From positions 1,240,001 through 1,304,000 of the forward strand of contig NZ_JAFEJA010000001.1 in the NCBI RefSeq assembly GCF_016919245.1: DNA of 64,000 nt, in the 5' to 3' direction. This document shows positions 1-7,957 of the stretch, one piece after another. This stretch comes from Streptomyces zhihengii. GTDB taxonomy: Bacteria > Actinomycetota > Actinomycetes > Streptomycetales > Streptomycetaceae. Each line of letters starts with the position of its first letter. Within the stretch, counting starts at the first letter, position 1. A program made the translations under genes and the position numbers. The notes under the pieces were generated by a model that saw only the letters and a list, made by a program, of their open reading frames with translations, was not told where the DNA came from and searched no databases.

Positions 1-2
1 CG

Positions 3-89
3 GGCGCCGCGAAGGTGATGCTGGACAGCCTACAGTGGTGGGCGGCCGCCCTGTCCGAGGGGCGCCGGGCCCGTCCGTTCACCGCCTGA
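3..89 (+). CDS. C-terminal end of an NAD(P)H-dependent FMN reductase-like protein (partial)
   Basis: Only the last 28 codons are in the window. They are in frame from base 3, end at TGA 87-89, and have almost pure G/C third positions. The peptide contains AAKVMLDSLQWWAAAL, which resembles the C-terminal helix of flavodoxin-fold NADPH-dependent FMN reductases from actinobacteria. Function is inferred from this short tail alone, so the family assignment is tentative. The gene runs in the same direction as the symporter gene that follows, with a tandem repeat between them. Confidence 0.5.
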   Translation, partial: GAAKVMLDSLQWWAAALSEGRRARPFTA

Positions 90-106
90 CCCCCGGGGCG
101 CGGGCG

Positions 107-245
107 GGTGGAGCCGGTGCTTCGCCCGGTACCGATCCGCCGGGGAAGGCGGGGCTTCGCCCGGTGCCGGTCCGCAGGGGAAGGCGGGGCTTCGCCCGGT
201 GCCGGTCCGCAGGGGAAGGCGGGGCTTCGCCCGGTGCCGGTCCGG
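107..245. repeat. 35-bp tandem repeat, about four copies
   Basis: Copies begin with GGGGAAGGC at 142, 177 and 212, a constant period of 35 bp, and a diverged copy starts near 107. Each unit carries two small dyads: GGGC-ttc-GCCC and CCGG-tg-CCGG. The array fills the gap between the reductase tail and the symporter start at 259, so it would lie in the promoter or leader of the symporter-anmK pair. The period is not a multiple of three, which argues against coding. Confidence 0.9.
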
Positions 246-258
246 GCATGGAAGAGGA

Positions 259-1551
259 ATGACGACCTCCGCCGACCGGGCCGTGCCGCCCGTCCGTTCA
301 CGCCGCGCCCTGGTCGCCGGATCGGTCGGCAACTTCGTGGAGTGGTACGAGTTCGGCGTCTACGGGTACTTCGCGACCGTCATCGCCGCGAACTTCTTCA
401 CCCCCGAGGGCGGCGGCGACGCCGAGGCCCTGGTGAAGACGTACGCCTCGTTCGCCCTGGCGTTCTTCTTCCGGCCGGTGGGGGCGGCGCTGTTCGGGCG
501 GCTCGGGGACCGGATCGGGCGCAGGCCGACGCTGATCCTGGTCGTCTCGGTGATGACCCTGGCCACCACGGCCATCGGCCTGCTGCCGACCTACGCCACC
601 GCGGGCGCGCTCGCGCCGTGGCTGCTGACGCTGCTGCGGATCGTGCAGGGGCTCTCGGCGGGCGGCGAGTTCGGCGGAGCGGTGGCGCTGATGACGGAGT
701 TCGCGCCGCCCGGGCGGCGCGGCCTCTACGGCTCGTGGCAGTCGTTCACCGTCGCGCTCGGCCTGCTCGGCGGCGCGGGGGTGGCGGCGCTGCTGGCGAC
801 CGTGCTGACGGAGGCCGCGCTGAACGACTGGGGCTGGCGGGTGCCGTTCCTGCTGACCCTGCCGCTGGGGGCGGTCGCGCTGTGGCTGCGACTGCGGCTG
901 GAGGAGACGCCCGGCTTCACGCGGGCGGCCGCCCGGGCCGAGCCGGCTCCCCCGGCGGGCGAACTGGTGCGGGCGATCCTGCTCGGCGCGGGGCGGATCA
1001 TGGGCTGGGCCGCCGCGGGCTACACCTTCCTCGTGGTGCTGCCGTCCTACCTCCAGTCGGCGCTGAACGCCTCCTTCCGCCAGGCGCTGATCGCCACCGT
1101 CCTGGCCAACCTCGGGTTCGCCGCCTCCATCGTCCCGGCGGGCGCGCTCAGCGACCGGGTCGGCCGCAGGGCGGTGATGGTCACCGGCGCGGTGCTGGTG
1201 GTCGTGGTGTCGCTGCCGCTGATCGACGTGTTGCAGGATCCGGGCGCCCCGGCCGCGCTGAAGGGGCTCGCGGTGTTCGGCGCGGGCGCGGTGGTGGGCC
1301 TGCTCGCGGGCCCGGGTCCCGCGATGCTCGCGGAGATGTTCCCGACCCGGGTCAGATACACGGGCCTCGGCCTCGCCTACGCGCTCTCCAACGCGGTGTT
1401 CTCGGGATGCGCCGGGCTGATCGTCACGGAGCTGGTCGAGCGGACCGGCGACGTGGACGTCCCCGCCTACTACGCCGCCGCCACCTGCGCGGTGAGCGTG
1501 CTCGCGCTGCTGACGCTGCGCCCGGACGACCATCGAAGGCCGATGTCATGA
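259..1551 (+). CDS. MFS transporter of the metabolite:H+ symporter (MHS) family
   Basis: A 430-residue, twelve-helix permease. Near residue 24 it has GNFVEWYEFGVYG, typical of the MHS (shikimate/proline/alpha-ketoglutarate symporter) branch of the major facilitator superfamily. The loop 2-3 signature GRLGDRIGRRP and LSAGGEFGGAVALM in helix 5 are also present. ATG 259 is chosen because a GAGG stands just upstream and an earlier in-frame start would lie in the tandem repeat. The stop overlaps the anmK start (ATGA at 1548-1551), implying translational coupling. The likely role is proton-driven uptake of a small organic solute. The substrate cannot be read from sequence; the anmK partner suggests an amino sugar or acid, which is inference. 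Confidence 0.88.
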   Translation: MTTSADRAVPPVRSRRALVAGSVGNFVEWYEFGVYGYFATVIAANFFTPEGGGDAEALVKTYASFALAFFFRPVGAALFGRLGDRIGRRPTLILVVSVMTLATTAIGLLPTYATAGALAPWLLTLLRIVQGLSAGGEFGGAVALMTEFAPPGRRGLYGSWQSFTVALGLLGGAGVAALLATVLTEAALNDWGWRVPFLLTLPLGAVALWLRLRLEETPGFTRAAARAEPAPPAGELVRAILLGAGRIMGWAAAGYTFLVVLPSYLQSALNASFRQALIATVLANLGFAASIVPAGALSDRVGRRAVMVTGAVLVVVVSLPLIDVLQDPGAPAALKGLAVFGAGAVVGLLAGPGPAMLAEMFPTRVRYTGLGLAYALSNAVFSGCAGLIVTELVERTGDVDVPAYYAAATCAVSVLALLTLRPDDHRRPMS

Positions 1552-2720
1552 GGGTCGTGGGCCTGATGTCGGGCACGTCGTACGACGCGGTGGACGCCGC
1601 GGCGGCCGACATCACGGCGGACGGCGGCGCCCTGCGGGTGACCCCGCTGGGCCTGGTCAGCGCGCCCTGGGACGACGGGCTGCGGGCGCTGCTGGCGGGC
1701 GCGCTGCCGCCCGCGCGCACGAGCCTCGGCGACGTCTGCCGGCTCGACACGGGGATCGGGCGGGCCTTCGCCGCGGTGGCGGTGCGCGCGGTGGACGAGC
1801 TGTGCGCAGGGCGTGCGGAGCTGATCGCGTCCCACGGCCAGACGGTCCACCACTGGGCGGAGGAGGGACGGGTGTTCGGCACCCTCCAGCTCGGCGAGCC
1901 CGCCTGGATCGCGGAGGCGACGGGGCTGCCCGTGGTCTCCGGTTTCCGGCCGCGCGACGTCGCGGCGGGCGGGCAGGGGGCGCCGCTGGTGAGCCTGGTG
2001 GACGTGCTGTGGCTGCGGAGCAGGCCCGGGGTGTCGGTGGCGCTGAATCTGGGCGGCATCGCGAATCTCACGGCCGTGCCCGCCGCGGGCGAGCCGGTGG
2101 CCTTCGACACCGGGCCGGGGAACGCGCTGATGGACGCTGCGGTCACCGAACTGACCGGCGGGCGGCGGACGTACGACGAGGACGGGGCGCTCGCGGCGGC
2201 GGGGCGGGTGCACGAACCGCTGCTGGCACGGCTGTCGGGCGATCCGTACTACCGGCTGCCGCCGCCGAGGACGACGGGCAAGGAGCTGTTCCACATCGGC
2301 CATGTGCACCGGGCGCTGGAGGGCGTGGGCCCGGTCGCCCCCGCCGACCTGCTGGCGACGCTCACCGCACTGACCGCGCGGACCGTCGCCGCCGCCGTGC
2401 GGCCGCTGGGGGCGGCCGAGGTGATCGCCTCCGGCGGCGGCACCCGCAACCCGGTGCTCATGGGCATGCTCCGCGCCGAGCTGGGCGGCACGGCCCTGGT
2501 CACCTCGGACACGCTGGGCCTGCCGGCCGCGGCGAAGGAGGCGCTCGCCTTCGCCGTGCTGGGCTTCCTGACGGCGCACGGAGTGGCGGGCACCCTGCCG
2601 TCGTGCACCGGCGCCCGGGGGGCGCGGATCCTGGGCTCGCTGACACCCGGCCGAGGGCCGCTGCGCCTGCCCGCCGCGATGCCCGGAGACATCAACAGCC
2701 TGAGCTTTACTATGCGTTGA
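1548..2720 (+). CDS. anmK: Anhydro-N-acetylmuramic acid kinase
   Basis: 390 residues, normal for AnmK. The family phosphorylates 1,6-anhydro-MurNAc while hydrolysing the anhydro bond, returning peptidoglycan sugar to metabolism in the cytoplasm. Recognisable motifs are GLMSGTSYDAVDAA at the N-terminus (phosphate binding), SHGQTVHH, NLGGIANLT, FDTGPGNALMDA and the late SGGGTRNPVLM of the sugar-kinase/actin fold. The start overlaps the symporter stop by 4 bp. The last few codons (near CTGAGCTTTACTATGCGT) are unusually AT-rich for this genome, so the very C-terminus may be a read-on tail. Confidence 0.95.
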   Translation: MRVVGLMSGTSYDAVDAAAADITADGGALRVTPLGLVSAPWDDGLRALLAGALPPARTSLGDVCRLDTGIGRAFAAVAVRAVDELCAGRAELIASHGQTVHHWAEEGRVFGTLQLGEPAWIAEATGLPVVSGFRPRDVAAGGQGAPLVSLVDVLWLRSRPGVSVALNLGGIANLTAVPAAGEPVAFDTGPGNALMDAAVTELTGGRRTYDEDGALAAAGRVHEPLLARLSGDPYYRLPPPRTTGKELFHIGHVHRALEGVGPVAPADLLATLTALTARTVAAAVRPLGAAEVIASGGGTRNPVLMGMLRAELGGTALVTSDTLGLPAAAKEALAFAVLGFLTAHGVAGTLPSCTGARGARILGSLTPGRGPLRLPAAMPGDINSLSFTMR

Positions 2721-2963
2721 TGGTGCGCGTACACTGTGCGTTGGTCACACCGGTCACAGAAGTGCACCGGCGGCCATCTCCGTCACCGCGGTGTGTGCCG
2801 GTGTCCGCCCCTGCGGCGGTGTCCGTCCGGCGTGCCCCGGAAGAGAAGGGCACGACAGACGAACCCGCCCTGCGCGCGCATGGGTGGGCGGCCGTACGCG
2901 GACAGCCCGACGCGTGCGGTGATGGGTGACGGACGATGACGCTGCTGCCCCCGCGGCAACACG
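2721..2963. other. Intergenic gap between anmK and the DUF397 gene (convergent)
   Basis: About 240 bp without a convincing gene. Two TGCGTTG direct repeats (2713-2719 and 2737-2743) flank a possible -10 TACACT at 2731. A short reading frame across the gap has a Cys/Arg/Pro-rich shadow-like translation and mixed codon use. I see no clear terminator or RNA. Confidence 0.4.
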
Positions 2964-3200
2964 TCAGCCGACGAGGAAGTCCGCCTTGCCCGACTTCGCT
3001 CCTTGGATGAAGGCGGCGATCTCACCGGTGGTGTAGATCAGCGCCGGCCCGTCCGGGTCGGCGGACTGACGGATGGCGACACGGCCGTCGGCGAGCTTCA
3101 TCGTCTCGACGCAGTTCCCTCCGTTGCCACCGCTCCAGGGTTTCTGCCAGCCGTCCTCGCCCAGCTCGGCGGCGGGCATCCCGTTGTATATGCGATTCAT
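2964..3200 (-). CDS. DUF397 domain protein
   Basis: A 78-residue small acidic protein fitting the DUF397 family: WQKPWSGGNGGNCVE followed by a DGRVAIRQSADPDGPALIYT segment, the pattern expected for DUF397. Its ATG (3200-3198) directly follows the TGA of the upstream XRE gene (3203-3201). A GGAG ribosome site lies inside that gene's end, so the two are co-translated. In Streptomyces, DUF397 proteins are genetic partners of WhiJ-like XRE regulators in developmental control. Partnership with its neighbour is inference from this pattern. Confidence 0.9.
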   Translation of the reverse strand: MNRIYNGMPAAELGEDGWQKPWSGGNGGNCVETMKLADGRVAIRQSADPDGPALIYTTGEIAAFIQGAKSGKADFLVG

Positions 3201-4061
3201 TCACAGCTCCCTGCGGAGTTCATCCAGAATCTCCTTCGTGCGTTGTGCCGTCGCGGCCTGTGCCGCCATGCGGTCCATCACCTCCAGATGGGTGGCGACC
3301 TCGGGGCGCGCGTCCAGGTAGACGGCGCCGGTCAGGTACTCGCTGTAGACCATGTCCGGCAGCTCGGGGACCGAGAACCGGAACAGCACGAACGGCCCGT
3401 AGGTGCCCGGGTGGTGCCCGCTCGCGAACTCGGCGATCTGGAGGGTCACATGGGGCAGCCGGGCGGCGTCGAGCAGCTTCTCGACCTGCGCACGCATCAC
3501 ACCGGGGCCGCCGACGGGCCTGCGGAGCACCGTCTCGTCCATGATCACCCAGAGCCTGGGGGCGTCCGGGCGGGCGAGCAGCTCCTGGCGCTCCATGCGC
3601 AGGGCGACGTGCCGCTCGATCTCGTCCGGGTCGGTGTGGCCGATGGCGCCGCCCAGCATGATGGCCCGCGCGTAGTCCTCCGTCTGGAGCAGACCGGGGA
3701 CGAACTGCGGTTCATACGCACGGATGAGGCCGGCCGCTCCCTCCAGGCTGACGTACATGCTGAACCAGTTCGGCAGCACGTCGTGGAACCGCTGCCACCA
3801 GCCGGGCCTGTTGGCCTCCTCGGCCAGCTCGACGAATCCGCGGGCCTCGTCCTCGCCGATGCCGTAGGCGCCGAGCAGCAGCTGGACGTAGGGGATCTTC
3901 AGAGCGACCTCGGCGGTCTCCATGCGGCGGATGGTGCCCGCCGCGACCCGCAGCACCTTGGCCGCTTCCTCGCGCTTGAGACCGGCGCGCTCCCGGAGAT
4001 CCTGCAGACGCCGGCCGAGGACCACCTGGCCCACGGTGGGGGCGGACCGCGGTTCGCTCAC
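3201..4061 (-). CDS. WhiJ-like XRE regulator with DUF5753 sensor domain
   Basis: 286 residues. An N-terminal helix-turn-helix (about residues 15-70, LGRRLQDLRERAGLKREEAAKVL) is followed by a long DUF5753 domain containing WFSMYVSLEGAAGLIRAYEP and VPGLLQTEDYARA. The start is taken as GTG 4061 because GGGGAGG sits seven bases upstream; an ATG at 4103 would put that site inside the gene. It is translationally abutted to DUF397 and divergent from an anti-sigma-type HATPase protein, the arrangement known around whiJ/abaA-like loci. It probably binds DNA in the divergent intergenic region and represses developmental genes. Confidence 0.9.
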   Translation of the reverse strand: MSEPRSAPTVGQVVLGRRLQDLRERAGLKREEAAKVLRVAAGTIRRMETAEVALKIPYVQLLLGAYGIGEDEARGFVELAEEANRPGWWQRFHDVLPNWFSMYVSLEGAAGLIRAYEPQFVPGLLQTEDYARAIMLGGAIGHTDPDEIERHVALRMERQELLARPDAPRLWVIMDETVLRRPVGGPGVMRAQVEKLLDAARLPHVTLQIAEFASGHHPGTYGPFVLFRFSVPELPDMVYSEYLTGAVYLDARPEVATHLEVMDRMAAQAATAQRTKEILDELRREL

Positions 4062-4124
4062 TTCGCTACCTCCCCACGTGCTCTGTTGCGAGAAGTGTGC
4101 CATGGCGATCCGTCAATGAATATG

Positions 4125-4149
4125 CCCACTCTGCATTTTTCATAGTGGG
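4125..4149. promoter_or_regulatory. Inverted repeat in the divergent promoter region (candidate operator)
   Basis: CCCACT (4125-4130) and AGTGGG (4144-4149) form a 6-bp dyad around a 13-nt, T-rich centre, in an unusually AT-rich patch between the XRE gene (start 4061, minus) and the HATPase gene (start 4187, plus). It is a plausible site for the XRE protein. Function is not shown by sequence alone. Confidence 0.45.
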
Positions 4150-4186
4150 TCTTGCCAAGGTGGCCGGTGCAGGTGAGACTTGTGAT

Positions 4187-4657
4187 GTGAACCGTGACGC
4201 GCTCACCACCCCCCTCCTGGACGCGAGTCCGGCCGTCGACGCTTCCCGGTACGGCTTCGAGGTGCCTGCCCGCGTCGAATCCGTCTCCCGTGCGAGACGG
4301 CAGGTGAGCGAGCGGCTGGACCTGTGGGGCATCCACGGCGACGTCCACGACACCGCGCTGCTGGTCGTCTCGGAACTGGTCACCAACGCGGTCGTGCACA
4401 CCGGGGGCCATCTCGTCTCCTGCCAACTGCGCCTCACCGAGAAGCAGTTGCGCATCACCGTGCACGACCAGGGCACCGCGCCCACCGGGCCGCGCGTCTG
4501 CTACGGGATCGAGGAGGAGCGCGGCCGGGGGCTGCTGCTCGTCGAGACCCTCAGCGCCGCCTGGGGCACGCACGACTGCGAGCACGGCCACGGCCGGGTG
4601 GTCTGGTCCGAACTCGCCCTCGGTGACGCGCCGTTCGAGACGGTGTGGTCGTGCTGA
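4187..4657 (+). CDS. ATP-binding protein, anti-sigma-factor-like HATPase
   Basis: 156 residues, a lone GHKL/HATPase_c_2 domain like RsbW/SpoIIAB serine kinases and the many Streptomyces paralogues. The N-box ELVTNAVVHTGG, the G1-like VHDQGT and the G2 GRGLLLVE are visible. GTG 4187 is chosen because AGGTGAG lies nine bases upstream. It is divergent from the WhiJ-like XRE/DUF397 pair, a recurring arrangement in Streptomyces developmental islands. It may phosphorylate or sequester an unlinked anti-anti-sigma or sigma factor; no such partner is encoded here. Confidence 0.85.
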   Translation: MNRDALTTPLLDASPAVDASRYGFEVPARVESVSRARRQVSERLDLWGIHGDVHDTALLVVSELVTNAVVHTGGHLVSCQLRLTEKQLRITVHDQGTAPTGPRVCYGIEEERGRGLLLVETLSAAWGTHDCEHGHGRVVWSELALGDAPFETVWSC

Positions 4658-5118
4658 GAGGGCTGTCGGCCCTGCTCGCCGGGCGCACCGGGGAACAGGG
4701 CGCCGAACCCCCGGCCCCGGCCGGCGGCCTCGTCCTGCGGTGCCACCGCCCGGAGTCCCGGCTCACCCGACTCCGCCTGCCCGCCACCCTGCCGGCCACG
4801 CTCGGCCACGACGCCGTCGGCGTCCCGGCCCGCTTCGGGATGCGCCTGGCCGGCCGGCTGCCGCGCGGCGGCTGTGTCTTCGCCGACGGCGGATGGTGGT
4901 GGTGGATCGTGCCCGCGGGCTCCGATCTCGGCCTCCAGTGGCCGCTGCCCGCCCAGTACGCGCGCGACGCCCTGGTGCCCGCCGTCCGGCCCCGGCTGAT
5001 CCGCCTCCCCGAGGGCGACAGCCCCTACACGCCCCCGATCCCGCTGTACCTGATGACCTGCCAGCTCACCGGCGTCGCGCCCCGCTGGCCGGCGGCCGCG
5101 GGCACCTCCCGCCCGTGA
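4645..5118 (+). CDS. Hypothetical protein
   Basis: 157 residues if it starts at GTG 4645 (GTG 4651 is also possible). Either start overlaps the end of the HATPase gene, so the two are probably translated together. I do not recognise a family. The sequence is rich in Pro, Arg and Leu, has a WWWW run near the middle in GGWWWWIVPAG, and shows no signal peptide or clear membrane helix. High G/C at third positions supports real coding. Position suggests a partner of the HATPase protein, which is inference. Confidence 0.65.
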   Translation: MVVLRGLSALLAGRTGEQGAEPPAPAGGLVLRCHRPESRLTRLRLPATLPATLGHDAVGVPARFGMRLAGRLPRGGCVFADGGWWWWIVPAGSDLGLQWPLPAQYARDALVPAVRPRLIRLPEGDSPYTPPIPLYLMTCQLTGVAPRWPAAAGTSRP

Positions 5119-5175
5119 CCGCGGCGACGGGATCCACCGGCGCCCGCCCGGTGCCGGGCCGATAGGCTGCCGCGC

Positions 5176-5835
5176 ATGTCAGAAGCCGATGTGAGCACCG
5201 ACGAAGCGAGCGCCGCCACGACGGCCCCCGAGCACGAGGGCACGGTCCGGACGAGCACCGACGGGGGCCCGAACGACAAGGACGCCGCCGCCCGCGACGG
5301 GGCCGACGGCACGGACGGCTCGGGTGCGGGCGCGCACGGCGCGGGTGACTCAGGCGCGGACGAGGCCGACGGCAAGGGCGCGCGCGGCGCCGACGCGGCG
5401 CGGCCGACGGACGCGGACGCGCAGCCGGCGGGCGCGGGTGCCGAGGGCTCGGGCGCCTCGGAGGCCGGCACACGCCGGGCGGCAGCCGTGCGTGGTGCGG
5501 GCGCCACGGACGCGGACATCGCCGACGCCGAACTCACCGGCGCCGAGGACGAGGACGACACCGACGAGCCCCAGGGCCTCACCCCGCGTCAGGCGCGGCA
5601 TGTGCGCATAGCGCTCTCCGCCGCGATCATGATCGCGGTCGGGGCGGTCCTCGTGCTGCGGCTCGGCAGCACCCACTCGGTACTCACCCTCGCCTTCTAC
5701 GGCATGGCGCTGATCCTCTCCGGCAGCGCGCTCATGCTCAGCCGGGCCGGACGCACCCGCTGGGCCACGCTGGTGCTCGGCACCGGTGTGGCGGTCGCGG
5801 TGGTGGCCGAGTGGGCCGTCGCGAGCATGCGCTGA
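5176..5835 (+). CDS. Membrane protein with long acidic disordered N-terminus
   Basis: 219 residues. The first ~135 are low-complexity Asp/Glu/Ala/Gly-rich and probably disordered. The last ~80 hold three likely membrane helices: IALSAAIMIAVGAVLVLRL, LTLAFYGMALILSGSALML and WATLVLGTGVAVAVVAEWAV. With the basic linker RQARHVRIA before the first helix, the acidic part probably stays cytoplasmic. No family or function is recognised. It converges with the MmyB-type regulator gene, with a large terminator-like dyad in between. Confidence 0.75.
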   Translation: MSEADVSTDEASAATTAPEHEGTVRTSTDGGPNDKDAAARDGADGTDGSGAGAHGAGDSGADEADGKGARGADAARPTDADAQPAGAGAEGSGASEAGTRRAAAVRGAGATDADIADAELTGAEDEDDTDEPQGLTPRQARHVRIALSAAIMIAVGAVLVLRLGSTHSVLTLAFYGMALILSGSALMLSRAGRTRWATLVLGTGVAVAVVAEWAVASMR

Positions 5836-5874
5836 ACCCGGGGGCGCCGCGCGGCGGCACGGCCGGCCCGCGGC

Positions 5875-5946
5875 GCCGGGCCCGGTTCGACCTGAAAGGG
5901 CGGGGCCCCGGCGCACCGGTACCCGCGGCCCCGAACCGGGCCCGGC
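5875..5946. terminator. Large inverted repeat, probable bidirectional terminator
   Basis: GCCGGGCCCGGTTCG (5875-5889) pairs perfectly with CGAACCGGGCCCGGC (5932-5946), a 15-bp stem around a 42-nt region that is itself GC-rich and foldable. It fills the gap between two convergent genes (stops at 5835 and 5948). There is no U-tract, as is usual in Streptomyces. Confidence 0.7.
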
Positions 5947-5947
5947 G

Positions 5948-7006
5948 TCAGCCGCCGGAGACCGCCCTCAGACGCGCCTTCCCCTGGCGCACCCCCGGCG
6001 TCGCCGAACGGTTCTCGCGGAGGACCAGGGTCAGCCGGGTGTACCCCTTCGCCTCCAGCCTGGCGGGCGTCTCGTCGACCACACGGCAGTCGGTGCTGCC
6101 CCAGCGGGGGTCGGGGTGGTTGACGGGCCGTACGGCGCCGTCGTGGTGGATCGCCTCGGCACCGACCGCGCTCATCCACAGCGGGAGTCCGCAGCGGTAG
6201 GCGGCGTCCATGATCGGGTCGAGCGCGATGTCGTCCCGCACGGCCTGGAGCGCCTCGTCCTCCTCGCCCTCGAGCAGTCCGGCGAGCTGGGCCATCAGCG
6301 GCAGGCACCAACTGGTGTCGTGCTCGGCCAGCACGCGGGGCGCGTCGGGGTGGAAGAGCACGAAGCGGAGGAAGTTCTGGTGCGGCATGGCCGTGGGGTG
6401 CGGGCCGACGCCGCGGAAGAGGGCGTCGAAGGCGGGGTTGGTGTGCGCGACGTCCCAGCGGCGGTCGAACAGCACGGAGGGCAGCGGCACCGCGTCCATC
6501 AGGGCCGCGTAGTCCCGCAGGTAGGCCTGGGTGGCCGGGTCCTCGGGGGTCTCGGGGCGGGTGGGCGGCGCCGGGACCGGCGGGTGCACCGGCACGGGCG
6601 GGTGGACCGGACCGGAGGGACGGGCGGGGGCGGGGCGGCGGACCGGGGGCGTCGGCGGGACCGGACCGGAGGGCCGCGAGGGGGCGTTGCCGGAGCCGGC
6701 GGAGGACAGCGCACCTGCCAGGTGCCGCAGGCGTCCGCGCTGCACGGCGTCCATCTCCAGGGCGCCCATCACCGCGGTGAGGGCGTCCTCGCCGAGGTCC
6801 TTGACCGGGGTGCGCTCCCAGGTGGCGTAGGCGTAGGGGCTGATGCCGAGACGGGCGGCCACGTCGTTCAGGCTGAGGCCCAGCTCCTCGCGGCGCCGTC
6901 CGAGCAGCTCCGAGGGGCGCTTGGGGCGGGCGGCCGCGCGTGCGGAACCGGTCCGCCCGACTGCTCCCTGACCACCCGTACAACCGACGCCTGCCTCGTT
7001 CGCCAT
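5948..7006 (-). CDS. XRE regulator with MmyB-like ligand-binding domain
   Basis: 352 residues. A helix-turn-helix lies at about residues 35-85 (LLGRRREELGLSLNDVAARLGI), followed by a ~50-residue Pro-rich linker with repeated PxxP units. The C-terminal half matches the MmyB-type PAS-like ligand-binding domain: AYLRDYAALMDAVPLPSVLFDRRW-type sequence, then NPAFDALFRG and WGSTDCRVVDETPARLEAKG. In this family the C-terminal pocket is thought to bind a small lipid-like ligand. The linker is longer than usual. It is divergent from the XRE-ImmA operon at 7264 and may share its control region. Confidence 0.88.
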   Translation of the reverse strand: MANEAGVGCTGGQGAVGRTGSARAAARPKRPSELLGRRREELGLSLNDVAARLGISPYAYATWERTPVKDLGEDALTAVMGALEMDAVQRGRLRHLAGALSSAGSGNAPSRPSGPVPPTPPVRRPAPARPSGPVHPPVPVHPPVPAPPTRPETPEDPATQAYLRDYAALMDAVPLPSVLFDRRWDVAHTNPAFDALFRGVGPHPTAMPHQNFLRFVLFHPDAPRVLAEHDTSWCLPLMAQLAGLLEGEEDEALQAVRDDIALDPIMDAAYRCGLPLWMSAVGAEAIHHDGAVRPVNHPDPRWGSTDCRVVDETPARLEAKGYTRLTLVLRENRSATPGVRQGKARLRAVSGG

Positions 7007-7161
7007 CGAGAGACCGCCGCCTTTCCGAATCTTCTCGAAAGCCCGCCAAGTCCCGCTCCGGCGGCCTCCTTTGGATCACCCTGCTCATCCGAGATCCTGC
7101 TACCGCCAGGTGAGGGATGTCAACTATCGTGGCATTCCGGCGTAGCCAGCGCGTATTTCAC

Positions 7162-7175
7162 GCCACAGCTGTGGC
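7162..7175. promoter_or_regulatory. Perfect 14-bp palindrome, candidate operator
   Basis: GCCACAGCTGTGGC is a perfect dyad in the 257-bp gap between the divergent regulator genes (start 7006, minus; start 7264, plus), about 90 bp before the XRE start. The surrounding bases are more AT-rich than the genome average. It is a strong candidate binding site for one of the two flanking XRE proteins. Confidence 0.6.
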
Positions 7176-7263
7176 AAGGTCTGGCTGCATTCGCTCGAAA
7201 CGGTTAATCTCCCGGCAGCCCGTTGTCTGCGGGGCAGTCCCGCATGATCTAGGAGACCTACTG

Positions 7264-7896
7264 GTGACGGACGGCTTCTCGGTTCCGGGTCCGACGGCGG
7301 GCAGCCATCTGGCGGCGACGAAGGCCCGTGTAGCCGACCTCGCGGACAAGCTCGGAATCAGCCACGACGAGGTGTTCGACGCCCATCTGCTGTCCGAGGC
7401 GTCGGGAGTCCCGGTGGACGTGGTCCGCGCCCTGCTCGACGGCAGGCTGGCCGGTGAACCGGACCTCCAGGCACGGTTCCTCCAGCGGTTCGACCTGCTC
7501 CGCAGGACCCGTCTCAAGCCCAACGGCCGCCGCTGGACGCAGCAGGAGATCGCCGACGGCGCGGGGATGTCACGGCAGCAGGCGGGTGCGCTGATCAACG
7601 GCGACCGGCGCCCCACCATGGAGCACTGCGACGCGATCCAGCGCTTCTTCCGGGTGCACGCCGGCTTCCTCACCGCCGACGACGAGGACGCCCTCGTCGG
7701 GGCGCTCCAGCGCACCGAACAGGGTCTGCTTCAGGACTTCGCCGGGGAAAGCGACCCGCTGGAGCGCCTGTTGCAGGACCATGGAGTGCGTGGCATCGCC
7801 TGGCGGGCAGCCCAACTGCCCACCGACAAGCACCGGGACAAGGTCACCGAGTGGCTCGACCTGCTGCTCGAGAGCGTCAGACCGACCGACACCTGA
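7264..7896 (+). CDS. XRE-family regulator, first gene of the ImmA/MAB_1171c operon
   Basis: 210 residues. A helix-turn-helix lies at about residues 91-120 (WTQQEIADGAGMSRQQAGAL then NGDRRPT). It is preceded by an alpha-helical region with a second HTH-like pattern (LGISHDEVFDAHLLSEASGVP) and followed by a helical C-terminus. GTG 7264 is supported by AGGAG eight bases upstream; a longer in-frame reading from 7117 would place this site and the palindrome inside the gene. The next gene encodes an ImmA/IrrE-like metalloprotein. Such XRE-ImmA pairs usually work as repressor and its antagonist, as known for phage and stress systems; here that is inference. Confidence 0.85.
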   Translation: MTDGFSVPGPTAGSHLAATKARVADLADKLGISHDEVFDAHLLSEASGVPVDVVRALLDGRLAGEPDLQARFLQRFDLLRRTRLKPNGRRWTQQEIADGAGMSRQQAGALINGDRRPTMEHCDAIQRFFRVHAGFLTADDEDALVGALQRTEQGLLQDFAGESDPLERLLQDHGVRGIAWRAAQLPTDKHRDKVTEWLDLLLESVRPTDT

Positions 7897-7957
7897 TTTC
7901 CGGACAGGCTCGGATTCGTAACGTGTCCCCACTGGTACGGGCGGGGAGAGGAGAGCG

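Noticed and set aside
2736..2939. Possible small Cys/Arg-rich protein after anmK
   Set aside because: Codon use is mixed, no ribosome site is visible and the translation resembles a shadow frame.
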